A stretch of 36,328 nucleotides of DNA from Mycolicibacter senuensis (GCF_003284925.1 NZ_QMEX01000029.1:1-36328); one strand, 5' to 3'; shown: positions 8,519-16,505, numbered from the stretch's first letter. Program-made: numbers and translations. Notes: generated by a model not told the origin, from the letters alone.

Positions 8519-9199
8519 CTACGGTTTCCGTCGAGCCTGCGCCACCTGCACAGCACCGTTGCCGGTGATCAGCCAGAGGGTCGCGATGCTCTGGACCAGT
8601 TCCTCTTTGGTCACTTCGGCCCGGCCTTGGATGAACGAGAGGATGGCATCGGCGGTGCCGCCGATGATGAACGCCGGTGCTACTTGCGCCAGCGGGTCAC
8701 TTTCGAGTTCGACATCGTGCACGGTGCGGGCATGCTCGACGAGCATCCCGGTCAGACCGACCATGATGTCATCGCGGTGGCGCTGCAGTGCGGGCGATAA
8801 GGCCACTGCGCCCAGCAACACCGTCGCGCGCCGCGGATCCTCGGCCAGGGTGTTCACCAGTGCGTCGACCGTCGCCAGGGCCTGCACCGCCAGCGGCTGG
8901 GTCGCGTTGGCTGCGGTGGCCTGCAGTGCGACGGCCCGCAATTGCTGGGCGATGTCGTCGACCACGGCGGTGGCCACTGCGTCGAGGTCGGAGAAGCTCT
9001 CGTAGAAGTAGCGTTTGTTCAGCCCGGCTGCAGTGCACAGTTTCTCAACGGTGATGCCTCGCCAGTCGCCATTGGCCAGGACGTGGAGCGCGGCTTCGGT
9101 TAGCCGGGCCCGCCGATCGCGGCGCCGGACGTCTGCCGGCTGACCGGCGTACGTACGGGAGGCATCAGGCACCCGATGATCGTCGCACTTTCTTTTCAT
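8519..9199 (-). CDS. TetR-family transcriptional regulator
   Basis: 226 residues from ATG 9199; the longer open frame upstream runs through the divergent gene and is rejected. The N-terminal helix-turn-helix is clear: RRARLTEAALHVLANGDWRGITVEKLCTAAGLNKRYFYESFSDLDAVATAVVDDI (about residues 28-85). The rest is a helical ligand-binding domain, LAEDPRRATVLLGAVALSP ... FIIGGTADAILSFIQGRAEVTKEELVQSIATLW. It is divergent from the gene at 9293, and the 93-bp gap carries two nested inverted repeats, so it most likely controls both itself and the unknown-protein/SDR operon. The inducer is unknown. Confidence 0.9.
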   Translation of the reverse strand: MKRKCDDHRVPDASRTYAGQPADVRRRDRRARLTEAALHVLANGDWRGITVEKLCTAAGLNKRYFYESFSDLDAVATAVVDDIAQQLRAVALQATAANATQPLAVQALATVDALVNTLAEDPRRATVLLGAVALSPALQRHRDDIMVGLTGMLVEHARTVHDVELESDPLAQVAPAFIIGGTADAILSFIQGRAEVTKEELVQSIATLWLITGNGAVQVAQARRKP

Positions 9200-9227
9200 T
9201 CCGCATCTCTTGACAGCAGGCAACCGG

Positions 9228-9277
9228 ATCTGGCACCGTTTCGGACCAGATAGTTCTGGTACTGAATCGTGCCAGAT
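9228..9277. promoter_or_regulatory. Nested inverted repeats, probable TetR operator
   Basis: Outer arms ATCTGGCAC (9228-9236) and GTGCCAGAT (9269-9277) are perfect 9-bp complements. Inside them ACCAGA (9245-9250) and TCTGGT (9255-9260) form a second perfect dyad with a 4-base spacer. The half-site core (T)CTGG/CCAG(A) is shared by both. The block lies between a TetR gene and its divergent neighbour, the usual place for a TetR operator, and ends 16 bases before the GTG of the 9293 gene. Confidence 0.7.
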
Positions 9278-9292
9278 ACCGGAAGGAGAGCC

Positions 9293-9982
9293 GTGAGCAC
9301 CTCTCGCCAGGTCCTGCCCCCCGCCCACGCGTCGGCTAGCGACACCGGCACGTCCGCGCTGAGCGAGCTGCGTGAACTCGCGCGCGTTGCGCCGGTTCTG
9401 GCACAACGGCAAGGCTGGGACTACCTCAGGGAGTTGGGCAACCGAGGACGACAGGACCAGCTCGCGATACTGTTCGGTCGCGGCGATGCGCCGGAGAAGA
9501 TCGACGGCGCCCTGGAAGGCCTGATCGTCGGCAAGCTGTTCGGTATCCCCGAGGCGCACCTGGCCAACCCGCTGCTCAAGATCGAGCCGACCTGGCGCGG
9601 CAAATCCTTCGATCACGCCGGTGGGACCGGATTCAACCGGCTCGCGCCGATCGCCCGGCTGGTGATGCCGCTCATCGCGCCCGGATACCGTGGTCTGCGG
9701 CGTGCTGGTAACGAGGTCAACGGTTTCCACTTCAGTCATTGCCTCGACACAGCGGCGGTCTCCCCATTCGTCACAGTGCGCGCCTTGGACTATTCCGTTG
9801 CGGCCTATCGGAACCCCAGTGTGCGCACGTTCCCCATCAAGCGCACTCGGGACGAGATCGTGGAACTGACTCCCGGCCTCTATCTGGGTCGAGCACTGCT
9901 CACCATGCCCGACGGGCAGGTACGGCTGATCGCCTACTTCGCGCTGCGAGAGTTCAGCGACGAAACCAGCGGCGCGTCATGA
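9293..9982 (+). CDS. Conserved-looking protein of unknown function, first gene of operon with SDR
   Basis: 229 residues from GTG 9293, chosen because GGAAGGAGAG lies just upstream; the longer ATG-like start at 9269 falls inside the operator. No known domain was recognised. The protein is soluble-looking with no signal peptide. Notable segments are GKLFGIPEAHLANPLLKIEPTWRGKSFD, GNEVNGFHFSHCLDTAAVSPFV and LTPGLYLGRALLTMPDGQVRLIAYFALRE; the last resembles the C-terminal beta-strands of a small binding or lipocalin-like barrel, but this is only an impression. The stop overlaps the start of the SDR (ATGA), so the two are translationally coupled and probably act in one reaction sequence controlled by the divergent TetR. 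Confidence 0.75.
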   Translation: MSTSRQVLPPAHASASDTGTSALSELRELARVAPVLAQRQGWDYLRELGNRGRQDQLAILFGRGDAPEKIDGALEGLIVGKLFGIPEAHLANPLLKIEPTWRGKSFDHAGGTGFNRLAPIARLVMPLIAPGYRGLRRAGNEVNGFHFSHCLDTAAVSPFVTVRALDYSVAAYRNPSVRTFPIKRTRDEIVELTPGLYLGRALLTMPDGQVRLIAYFALREFSDETSGAS

Positions 9983-10788
9983 TCGAGCTGGCAGGGTCCA
10001 TCGCGTGTGTCACCGGCGGCGCACGAGGCATCGGCCGGGCCACCGCCGAGGAATTGACTCGCCGGGGCGCCCGGGTATGGATCGGTGACCTCGACACCGA
10101 CGAAGCGCGCCGTACCGCCGACCAGATCGGCGCTCGGGCTGTCCATCTGGACGTCACCGACCCCGACAGCATCGCCGCGTTCCACAAGTCGGCGGCCGCC
10201 GACGGGCCCGTCGCGATGTTGGTCAACAATGCCGGCATCCAGTACATGGGGCCGTTCGCCGAGCAGAAGCTGTCGCTTTATCACCGCGAAGTCGCCGTCA
10301 ACCTGGGTGGCGTGATCAATGGCATGCACGAGTTCCTGCCCGGCATGCTGGAACGCGATCGCGGCCACATCGTCAACGTCGCGTCGATGGCCGCCAAAGT
10401 GACCACCCCCGGGATGTCGGTGTACTGCGCCACCAAATACGCCGTCGCCGCGTTGTCCCGCGCCATCCGAGCCGAAATCGCCGGGACACACGTCACCCTG
10501 ACGACCGTGTTTCCCACTGCGGTGCACACCGACCTGACCACCGGGGTCTCCCTGGATCTGTTACCGACCCGACAACCCGCCGACATCGCTGCAGCGATCG
10601 CTGACAGCGCCCGCCGTCCCCGCGATGAGATTACGGTGCCGCGCTGACTGGCGCCGTTCGGTGCGCTGGAAGAAGTGACGCCCGAGCCGCTCCTGCAGCG
10701 GCTCAAACACCTTGCGACACTGCGGCGGCCGCCCGGGCACTACGACCCCGTCGGCCGACGCGCCTATCTGGACCGGATCGGCCAGTGA
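9979..10788 (+). pseudogene. Short-chain dehydrogenase/reductase with in-frame TGA
   Basis: ATG 9979 overlaps the preceding stop (ATGA). The frame encodes a classical NAD(P)-dependent SDR: TGGARGIG cofactor loop, GDLDTDEA, LDVTDPDS, NNAG, the catalytic region VNVASM, and YCATK (Tyr and Lys). It stops at TGA 10645-10647 after 222 residues. The same frame continues without another stop for 46 codons (LAPFGALEEVTPEPLLQRLKHLATLRRP...LDRIGQ) to TGA 10786-10788, giving 269 residues in total, the usual SDR length. The codon reads VPR-stop-LAPF, where Trp (TGG) would fit. The truncated form keeps the catalytic residues, so a shortened active enzyme is possible. Substrate unknown. Confidence 0.75.
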
Positions 10789-10844
10789 CCGGTGTCTTGA
10801 CCGCCGGCGCCGGTTGACAGCCGCGCCTAGCCCCGCGGGGACCG

Positions 10845-11102
10845 CTACTTCGGTACGCGGAAATAGGGCTCAACCGTGCCGCTGAGCTTGACGATCATCG
10901 GATTTCCGCGGCGATCCTTCGCGGTAGGGACTTCGACACGTACCCAGCCCTCGGCCACGTTGTACTCGTGAACATTGGTTCTCTCGACGCCATTGAAGCG
11001 GATACCCACATCGCGGGAGAGCACCTCTTCGTCATAGAAGGCGCTGCGCGGATCGACGGAGAGCTGGTTCGGTGGAACGTCCGTGCTTTGGTCCTCGGGC
11101 AT
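10845..11102 (-). CDS. DUF3297 family protein
   Basis: 85 residues from ATG 11102, with GGAAG 8 bases upstream. The sequence contains LSVDPRSAFYDEEVLSRDVGIRFNGVERTNVHEYNVAEGWVRV and DRRGNPMIVKLSGTVEPYF, which match the compact, highly conserved DUF3297 family in length and order. No function is established for the family. The protein is small, soluble and without signal peptide. It stands alone on the minus strand between the SDR operon and the accessory region. Confidence 0.85.
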   Translation of the reverse strand: MPEDQSTDVPPNQLSVDPRSAFYDEEVLSRDVGIRFNGVERTNVHEYNVAEGWVRVEVPTAKDRRGNPMIVKLSGTVEPYFRVPK

Positions 11103-11423
11103 GATGACTTCCGTTGAATGTTGTCAATAGGTCCTGGGGTCTGAGTCCCAACGAATCTTACGCGACGCAGCAGTAGCGCAGTGCTCGTCGGTCTTCACTG
11201 CCCGCGCATCGGCCTCCTTCATCCACCATCCCAATCACGGTGGCCTAGTGGTTCTTTGCTGTCGATGGAGGCGGCTTCGGCCGGACCGAACACGGCCGGA
11301 GCCCATGCGCCGCAATCCCCGTTTACTACTTCTTCTTCCACTTGCTCTTCTTCCTAGCCTTCGTCGGCGCGGACGTGGGTGACGTCTCTGGACCGGGGCA
11401 GACCCCAGCATGCCTGTCAATGT
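11103..11423. other. Gene-free interval (321 bp) with a hairpin and a possible gene tail
   Basis: No convincing gene. It holds the DUF3297 leader, the hairpin at 11273-11303, and on the minus strand a Lys-rich C-terminal-like stretch (PTKARKKSKWKKK, stop near 11326) whose upstream frame runs antisense through the PucR gene. That stretch may be the remaining end of a lost gene. Confidence 0.4.
11273..11303 (-). terminator. Hairpin downstream of the PucR gene
   Basis: GGCTTCGGCCG (11273-11283) pairs with CGGCCGGAGCC (11293-11303) over 11 positions with one wobble and a 9-base loop. It lies about 120 bases past the PucR stop in its direction of transcription. No T-run follows. Confidence 0.4.
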
Positions 11424-12674
11424 TCAGGAGCGCGTGTTCGCCGCGATATTGGGCGCAATATCCAGCACCAGTAGTGCTGCGGCGACGTGGGCGGGGTTGT
11501 CTTCCACTTTGACCACAGAGAGTTCGTTCGCGCGCGACACCCGGCGCTCGACGGTGTTTCGGTGTGCGTAGAGGTTGCCCGCGGCTCGCGTGGTGTTGAA
11601 GCCGCACTGCACGTAGGTCAGGAGCGCATGCCGCAACGCTTCGTCTGCTTCGGCCAACGGGCCGAGAGTCTTGGTGACGAACCGTTGTGCGCTGGCGCGG
11701 TCCTTCGTGAGGGCGTCGATGAGCTCGACGTCGGCGTACGCCGTGAAGCGACGGGCGGATCCGAGTCGGATGACCATGGCCTGGGCAGCGAGGGCGTCTT
11801 GGTGGCTGGATCTGAACCCCTCAAGCCCATATCCGGGCCTTCCGACGGCGACCCGAATCACTCCGTTGTTCGCCGCAACCTTTTCAACATGGTGGAGGTC
11901 CGGGGTAGTGCTACCTGAGAGCCAGATCCAACGCGAGGTGGCACTTGCCGGGGCCACGAGGGCGCTCCCGCCTTCCCCCGCGGAACGCACGACCGCGATC
12001 ATCTCGTCCAGAGCTCCAGCCTGCTGCGGATCATCGGTCCACAAGACGAGGCCTACGTGCGAGCGGGCCAGCCGGTACCGCAGACGCCCCTCGGCGAGGT
12101 CCGCGGTCATGGGGGCACCACTGGTAATCACCTGGATCAGCGCAATCGCCTCGGCATCCGCGTTACCCATTGCAGCCGCAAGGCTCGCTTCGCGCAACGC
12201 TGCGACCGAGTCGAGGGCGTACTGAATCAATGATTTGGCCGACACATCGAGGACGTCGACGAGGAGGTCCGAGTTTGTGCAGAAGGCCGCAGACTCTTGA
12301 AGCCATCGGCGCCAGCCGACGCCGAGTGCCATCCGCCAGCCACTCGCGAAGTCGGGCGCGATGCCGCGTGACACGAGGTCGCGAATGTACGCCGAGATCC
12401 TCGGACCGATGTACGGCTCCACCCTTCGCCCTGGTTGCTGGATGTTCGAGGTCAGCCACTGAACAAGATCGGAGCGGTTGAGGTAGCGGTCCTCCTCGAC
12501 GATCGAAGCGTCGGGAAGCAGGGCCGTGTCGTACTGCGCCGTGAGCGCCGCTGCCGCGATGACGTCCGAGAACGCATCGGTGTCCGTCAAGAGTCGCTGG
12601 CAAATCGCCCGGATCGCGTCGGCGGCCTCGCCGGTGGGCGGCGGCCACAGTTCCTCCATGTCGACAGTATCCAC
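11424..12674 (-). CDS. PucR/CdaR-type transcriptional regulator
   Basis: 416 residues from GTG 12674; ATG 12659 is an alternative start. The C-terminal segment YVQCGFNTTRAAGNLYAHRNTVERRVSRANEL is the PucR-type helix-turn-helix (HTH_30). The middle (GVIRVAVGRPGYGLEGFRSSHQDALAAQAM) matches the GGDEF-like CdaR central domain, and the N-terminal part is a helical sensor-like region. PucR regulators usually activate catabolic genes when the substrate or an intermediate is present. This one stands at the edge of the oxidative catabolic cluster, on the same strand as the BVMO-hydrolase unit but separated by the amine-oxidase remnant. It is the obvious candidate to bind the shared dyads at 15506 and 18662, though no direct link can be seen. 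Confidence 0.85.
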   Translation of the reverse strand: MDTVDMEELWPPPTGEAADAIRAICQRLLTDTDAFSDVIAAAALTAQYDTALLPDASIVEEDRYLNRSDLVQWLTSNIQQPGRRVEPYIGPRISAYIRDLVSRGIAPDFASGWRMALGVGWRRWLQESAAFCTNSDLLVDVLDVSAKSLIQYALDSVAALREASLAAAMGNADAEAIALIQVITSGAPMTADLAEGRLRYRLARSHVGLVLWTDDPQQAGALDEMIAVVRSAGEGGSALVAPASATSRWIWLSGSTTPDLHHVEKVAANNGVIRVAVGRPGYGLEGFRSSHQDALAAQAMVIRLGSARRFTAYADVELIDALTKDRASAQRFVTKTLGPLAEADEALRHALLTYVQCGFNTTRAAGNLYAHRNTVERRVSRANELSVVKVEDNPAHVAAALLVLDIAPNIAANTRS

Positions 12675-12698
12675 CTGTTCGAGAGAGCGCGGCGATAA

Positions 12699-12980
12699 TT
12701 ACACCGGGGCTCCTTCTTCCACGCTGAGGCGCTCGGCGATACGCTCTGCGGCACGCAGACCCGTCAGAACGGCGCCGTTCGCACATCCGGCCCAGTCGCC
12801 GGCGGTTTCGGTGCCGGCACAATGGATGCGCCCGTCGATTCGGTGAGGCCGTGGCCTCGGTCGTCGTTGCGTAGGGGGCTACCGCGGAATCGGGCCGCCA
12901 GGTGCGAACGAGTCTGTGCCCCAACAATGATCGATGTAGTCGATCGAGGTGCTCGCCTGCGTATCACGAGATTCTGACAT
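12699..12980 (-). pseudogene. Flavin amine oxidase remnant (start plus C-terminal end only)
   Basis: An ATG at 12980 with GGGAGGAAAG upstream overlaps the end of the alpha/beta hydrolase gene and begins MSESRDTQASTSIDY. It leads directly into YIDHCWGTDSFAPGGPIPR, which resembles the segment before the flavin site of amine oxidases, and stops at 12879. The family's C-terminal signature follows in another frame: GRIHCAGTETAGDWAGCANGAVLTGLRAAERIAERL, ending at TAA 12699. Pieces of the stretch between (PYATT, GHGLTES) lie in shifted frames. About 90 C-terminal residues and a short N-terminus survive of a family normally about 450 long, so most of the gene including the Rossmann dinucleotide fold is deleted. 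Confidence 0.7.
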
Positions 12981-13881
12981 GCTTTCCTCCCTGGTTCACG
13001 CGTTCCGCGTGTTGCGAGATGTATCGGGTGATGGGGTCTACCAGTGGTTCCGGAATGTGATGCCCCATGCCGGGAATGACGACGTGTTGGGCCAAGCGGA
13101 TTGCCTTCACGGTCGCGGCACCGCCACTCGGGTTGACCAACACATCGCGATCACCGTTGATGACCAAGGTTGGAGCCGTGATTCTGTGCAGTTGAGCCGT
13201 GCGGTCTCCGGAGTTCTGGATCGCCTGAATCTGGCGTGCGATCCCGGCGGCCTGGTCCCCGGCGCAGCGATCCCAGCCCCGCGCTGCGATGGCGGCTTCC
13301 TCGGCGTCATCGATGGGGTACGCCCTTCCCGCGATGTGCCTGGTCAGCCGCAAGTGGTTGCGCACGGCCGCAGTTCTGTTCTTGGGCGGCGACGCGACGA
13401 GTAGCCGGATCGTCAACAGCGCCGGCTGGCCGACTTTGCCCGCCCCGGTGGTCGAGTAGATCGACGTCAAGGACAGCACTCGCTGCGGTTCGGTCGCGGC
13501 GATCGTCTGGGCGATCATGCCGCCCATCGATCGACCGACGAGGTGGACCTGCGCGATCCCCAGATGGTCGAGGACACCCACACAATCTGCGGCCATGTTC
13601 GCCAGCGAGTAGGCGTCGCCGCGGGGACGCCCGGTGAGCTGACGCCAGGTCGCCGGCGGCGGCGTCGTGACGAAGGTGGATTGACCGATGTCCCGGTTGT
13701 CCATGCGGACGACCCGGAACCCCTGGGCAACAAGCGATCCGACGAATGACTCGGTCCAGAAGGTGAGGTCCTCTCCGAGCCCGGCGATGAGCAGGATCGC
13801 GGGATCGGTCTGGTTCCCGGAGTCGCGGTAGCAGATCGTCATTCCGGACGGCAGCGTTGCGAACTGATCGAGATCAGACAT
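12964..13881 (-). CDS. Alpha/beta hydrolase, coupled to BVMO
   Basis: 305 residues from ATG 13881, which overlaps the BVMO stop by 8 bases and has AAGGAG 13 bases upstream inside the BVMO gene. Features in order are LLIAGLGEDLTFW (oxyanion region), VVRMDNRDIGQS, nucleophile elbow GRSMG with Ser118, the acid strand LVINGDRDVLVNPSGG and the His loop VIPGMGHHIPEPL. This is a classical esterase/lactonase-type fold. Directly downstream of a Baeyer-Villiger monooxygenase, the likely job is to open the ester or lactone produced by that enzyme. Its 3' end contains the ribosome-binding site and start of the deleted amine oxidase, so three genes were once tightly coupled. Confidence 0.88.
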   Translation of the reverse strand: MSDLDQFATLPSGMTICYRDSGNQTDPAILLIAGLGEDLTFWTESFVGSLVAQGFRVVRMDNRDIGQSTFVTTPPPATWRQLTGRPRGDAYSLANMAADCVGVLDHLGIAQVHLVGRSMGGMIAQTIAATEPQRVLSLTSIYSTTGAGKVGQPALLTIRLLVASPPKNRTAAVRNHLRLTRHIAGRAYPIDDAEEAAIAARGWDRCAGDQAAGIARQIQAIQNSGDRTAQLHRITAPTLVINGDRDVLVNPSGGAATVKAIRLAQHVVIPGMGHHIPEPLVDPITRYISQHAERVNQGGKHVRIS

Positions 13882-15385
13882 CGGCGTGCACCTGCTCCTT
13901 GACGCCGAACTCGAGGTGCTCGTCGGCAACTGGACCACGCAATGCCTTTGCGTCTTCCTGGTAGGACATCGCCATCCGCCACGGCGCCGTCGATCCTTGC
14001 TTGGGCAACACCTTCGCCCCACGCTTGGCGTAACCGGATTGGAGGTCCATGACTGGTCTGGCAGCCATTCCCGGAATCGCCACGGGGACCGCGCGGTCGA
14101 ATCCATGGGCGTCCATGTGGTTGATCAGGTCGATGAAGTACCGGCACATGAGACTCACCTTGAGAGTCCAGGACGATGTCGTGTAGCCGATAGCCAACGC
14201 CCAGTTCGGGATTCCGCTCAGGAGCATCCCCCGGTACGCGTACGACTCGGTGATGTCGACCTCGCGCCCGTCCACCACGATCGGCATGCCATCGAAGAGC
14301 TGTAGGTTCAATCCGGTCGCGGTCACGATGATGTCGGCCTGCAGTTCTTCGCCGGAGTGCAGCACGATACCGCGTTTGCTGAATCGCATGATGGAGTCAG
14401 TGACGATCGAGGCGCTGCCGTCTTTGATCGCGTCGAAGAAGTCTCCGTCCGGCGCCACGCACAACCGCTGGTCCCACGGGTTGTAAGGCGGGTTGAAGTG
14501 CTTGTCGACGTCGAACCCCTTGGGGAGCCGCTTGATGTTCTCGCGCCGGATCAGCTTTCGCCCTGCCTTCGGGAACATCCGGAGACCCTTGACGATCCCG
14601 CGTTCGACCCAGATGTTCTTGAACCGCGTGACGACGTACCCGCGCTCGGGCCCGAGAAGTTTCGTGAGCGCGAGGGCGAGCTTGTCGACGCTTGGGAGCG
14701 GCATGATGTAGGTCGGCGTGCGCTGCAGCATCGTCACATGGCCCGCGGCGCGAGGGCCGGTCAACATCGCCGGCACCATCGTGACCGCGGTCGCGCCGCT
14801 ACCGATTATGACGACCTTCTTGCCGTGGTAGTCGAGGTCCTCCGGCCAGTGCTGCGGATGAATCACCAGTCCCTCGAAGTCTTCGCGGCCCGGAAACTCC
14901 GGCGAGAAACCCTCGTCGTACCGGTAGTAGCCGGTGGCCGCGAAAACCCATCCGGTCTGGATCGTCTTCGTGGCGATCAAGCCGGCGACGGGATCGGTCA
15001 CTTCGACGGTGAGGGTCCACTTCGAGTCCGCCGAGGACCATTCCGACCGCACGACCCGATGTCCGTACCGGATGAGTCGCGCAAGATCGTTTTCCTCGAT
15101 CGTCTCGTGCAGGTACTCCCGGATCAGATGAGCGTCCGCGATCGCCGACTCATGACGCCACGGCTTGAAGTCGTAACCGAAGGTGTGCAGGTCCGAGTCG
15201 GAGCGAATCCCCGGGTAGCGGAAGAGATCCCACGTTCCGCCGAAATTCTGGCGGCCCTCCAGCACGGCGAGTGACTTGTCTGGGAGCTCGCGGCTGAAAT
15301 ACCTTGCCGCGCCGATTCCCGAGATTCCCGCTCCGATGATGACGACGTCGAACTCCGCGACCTCGCTCGATACCTCAGCTGTCAT
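13874..15385 (-). CDS. Flavin-dependent Baeyer-Villiger-type monooxygenase
   Basis: 503 residues from ATG 15385, preceded by GAGGGAG at 9 bases; ATG 15406 with GGAG is also possible. The first Rossmann motif GAGISG (18-23) binds FAD, FGGTWDLFRYPGIRSDSD follows, the BVMO fingerprint FEGLVIHPQHWP (FxGxxxHxxxWP, 170-181) is complete, and GSGATA (195-200) is the NADPH-binding motif. The layout resembles the EthA-like group of mycobacterial BVMOs, which insert oxygen beside a ketone. It heads the BVMO-hydrolase-amine oxidase unit. The shared dyad at 15506 lies about 120 bases upstream. The cyclic or linear nature of the ketone substrate cannot be told from sequence. Confidence 0.9.
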   Translation of the reverse strand: MTAEVSSEVAEFDVVIIGAGISGIGAARYFSRELPDKSLAVLEGRQNFGGTWDLFRYPGIRSDSDLHTFGYDFKPWRHESAIADAHLIREYLHETIEENDLARLIRYGHRVVRSEWSSADSKWTLTVEVTDPVAGLIATKTIQTGWVFAATGYYRYDEGFSPEFPGREDFEGLVIHPQHWPEDLDYHGKKVVIIGSGATAVTMVPAMLTGPRAAGHVTMLQRTPTYIMPLPSVDKLALALTKLLGPERGYVVTRFKNIWVERGIVKGLRMFPKAGRKLIRRENIKRLPKGFDVDKHFNPPYNPWDQRLCVAPDGDFFDAIKDGSASIVTDSIMRFSKRGIVLHSGEELQADIIVTATGLNLQLFDGMPIVVDGREVDITESYAYRGMLLSGIPNWALAIGYTTSSWTLKVSLMCRYFIDLINHMDAHGFDRAVPVAIPGMAARPVMDLQSGYAKRGAKVLPKQGSTAPWRMAMSYQEDAKALRGPVADEHLEFGVKEQVHADV

Positions 15386-15495
15386 GACTGCCAACTCCCT
15401 CGTCATTCTGGTGACTCCGTGACGTCCACCGTGGCTCAGGTATGACCTCGCTCACTACGACAGCGCGCACCGCCTTTTGACCGAGCGGGTGCAGG

Positions 15496-15520
15496 GTGCA
15501 CACGGGGTGCACCGTGCACC
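15496..15520. promoter_or_regulatory. GTGCAC cluster with 15-bp dyad, operator between divergent units
   Basis: Three GTGCAC hexamers lie at 15496, 15507 and 15514. The last two form GGTGCACCGTGCACC (15506-15520), a perfect 7-bp dyad with one central base. The site lies about 95 bases before the membrane-protein ATG and about 120 bases before the BVMO ATG, so one regulator could act on both. The same architecture recurs upstream of PhyH at 18662. Confidence 0.65.
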
Positions 15521-15614
15521 GACTGCGACTCGAACAGGTGCGCAGTGTCGTTGTGACTGGAGCCACCGGCTCACGAAAGTAGAGGCCACCGCAGATACGA
15601 AAGGAGCCAAGGCA

Positions 15615-16301
15615 ATGAAGGACATGCTCTTCCTCTTGGCCGATGTCTGGCTGATCGTCGTCGGCTTCTACTGCGGCTGGACGTTTCTCCGGAACTACGG
15701 CAACTGGCTGCTCGGCCTTGAATGCTTGGTCGTCAGTGTATCGGCGACGAACTTCCTTGTGGGGTCGCTGCTGGGCGCCGAATCGGGCAGCGTCCCCTTC
15801 TCCGTCGCCTTCTTCCTCGACGCGTTCTCGCGATCGTTCGGCTTCACGCTCGTCCTGGTGTTGGGCCTGATGGCAGTGACCCATCAGTACAAGCCGACCC
15901 TCCCCGTTGAAATCGGCGCGTTCGGACTCGCCATTGCGGGCGGCTTCCTCCTGGGCGGGCTTGACCACATGACGCTCCATGTTGGTCCGGCCACGTTCTA
16001 TCTCACGATGAACCTGCTCACCACGCTGTTCCTCGCGTACTTCGTCACGCGGCTGTGGGGCATCGGCGAAAAGCGGCTCGCCGGCTGGGCTGCGCTGGTC
16101 ACGGCTGCGGGGACCACGATCGCGGTCACCTACGACTTCTTCCCGCTCCCGTTCGACGACGAACTCCGCACGATCTTCTACACCGCCGCGTTGACGACAT
16201 GGGGCGCTCAGGGCTTGGTCTACTACCTCGCCTACCGCGCGATGCACGCCCACAACACGGCCGCCGACGCAAAGGCGACCTCAAGTGCGATCTCGTCGTG
16301 A
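15615..16301 (+). CDS. Seven-helix integral membrane protein of unknown function
   Basis: 228 residues from ATG 15615, with AAAGGAG about 10 bases upstream; the longer frame from 15477 lies over the operator and is rejected. Seven hydrophobic segments can be seen: LFLLADVWLIVVGFYCGW, WLLGLECLVVSVSATNFLVG, FGFTLVLVLGLMAV, IGAFGLAIAGGFLLGG, FYLTMNLLTTLFLAYFV, WAALVTAAGTTIAVTYDFF and ALTTWGAQGLVYYLAY. Charged and His residues sit between them (DHMTLHVG). No family was recognised. It is divergent from the BVMO unit and its stop overlaps the FAD-oxidoreductase remnant. It could be a transporter, a substrate-binding membrane subunit or a membrane oxidase partner; none is supported by a motif. Confidence 0.8.
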   Translation: MKDMLFLLADVWLIVVGFYCGWTFLRNYGNWLLGLECLVVSVSATNFLVGSLLGAESGSVPFSVAFFLDAFSRSFGFTLVLVLGLMAVTHQYKPTLPVEIGAFGLAIAGGFLLGGLDHMTLHVGPATFYLTMNLLTTLFLAYFVTRLWGIGEKRLAGWAALVTAAGTTIAVTYDFFPLPFDDELRTIFYTAALTTWGAQGLVYYLAYRAMHAHNTAADAKATSSAISS

Positions 16302-16384
16302 TCGGCGGCGGTATGGGCGGCATGGCGACGGCACTGCGGCTGGCCGAACGCGATCAAGATGTCGTGTTGCTGGAAGCGGAATTC
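16283..16384 (+). pseudogene. FAD-dependent oxidoreductase, N-terminal remnant
   Basis: In the frame overlapping the end of the membrane-protein gene, KCDLVVIGGGMGGMATALRLAERDQDVVLLEAE is a complete N-terminal Rossmann motif (GGGMGG and the terminal acidic residue of strand 2). Homology ends at the GAATTC of 16379-16384 and the frame becomes Arg-rich nonsense, stopping at 16468. No in-frame ATG is present: the codon expected to be the start is AAG (16283), 8 bases after AAAGG, so the start may also have been lost by one substitution. Only about 34 residues of an enzyme normally 400 or more remain. Confidence 0.65.
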
Positions 16385-16505
16385 TGGCCTTGCCTGCGAC
16401 TCCCAGCGCCGACGACGGTCCGCCGAGCGCGTCGACGGCCGCGTCGAGCGTGTCCTTCGCGGCGGTGACGATCGCCGTTCTCCCGGCAGATCTCGGGGTG
16501 TTCAT
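16385..16505 (-). pseudogene. Short-chain dehydrogenase, N-terminal remnant with internal deletion
   Basis: ATG 16505 overlaps the alcohol dehydrogenase stop by one base (TGATG), so this was its co-translated downstream gene. The product MNTPRSAGRTAIVT leads straight into AAKDTLDAAVDALGGPSSALGVAGKA. In intact SDRs the glycine loop and first helix (about 30 residues) stand between those two segments, so they appear deleted. After GKA the frame runs into the FAD remnant of the opposite strand at the GAATTC. The pieces match the beginning of NAD(P)-dependent SDRs; no catalytic residue is left. Confidence 0.55.

Noticed and set aside
11235..11420. Small minus-strand frame near 11.3 kb
   Set aside because: Arg/Ser-rich shadow composition with no start signal.
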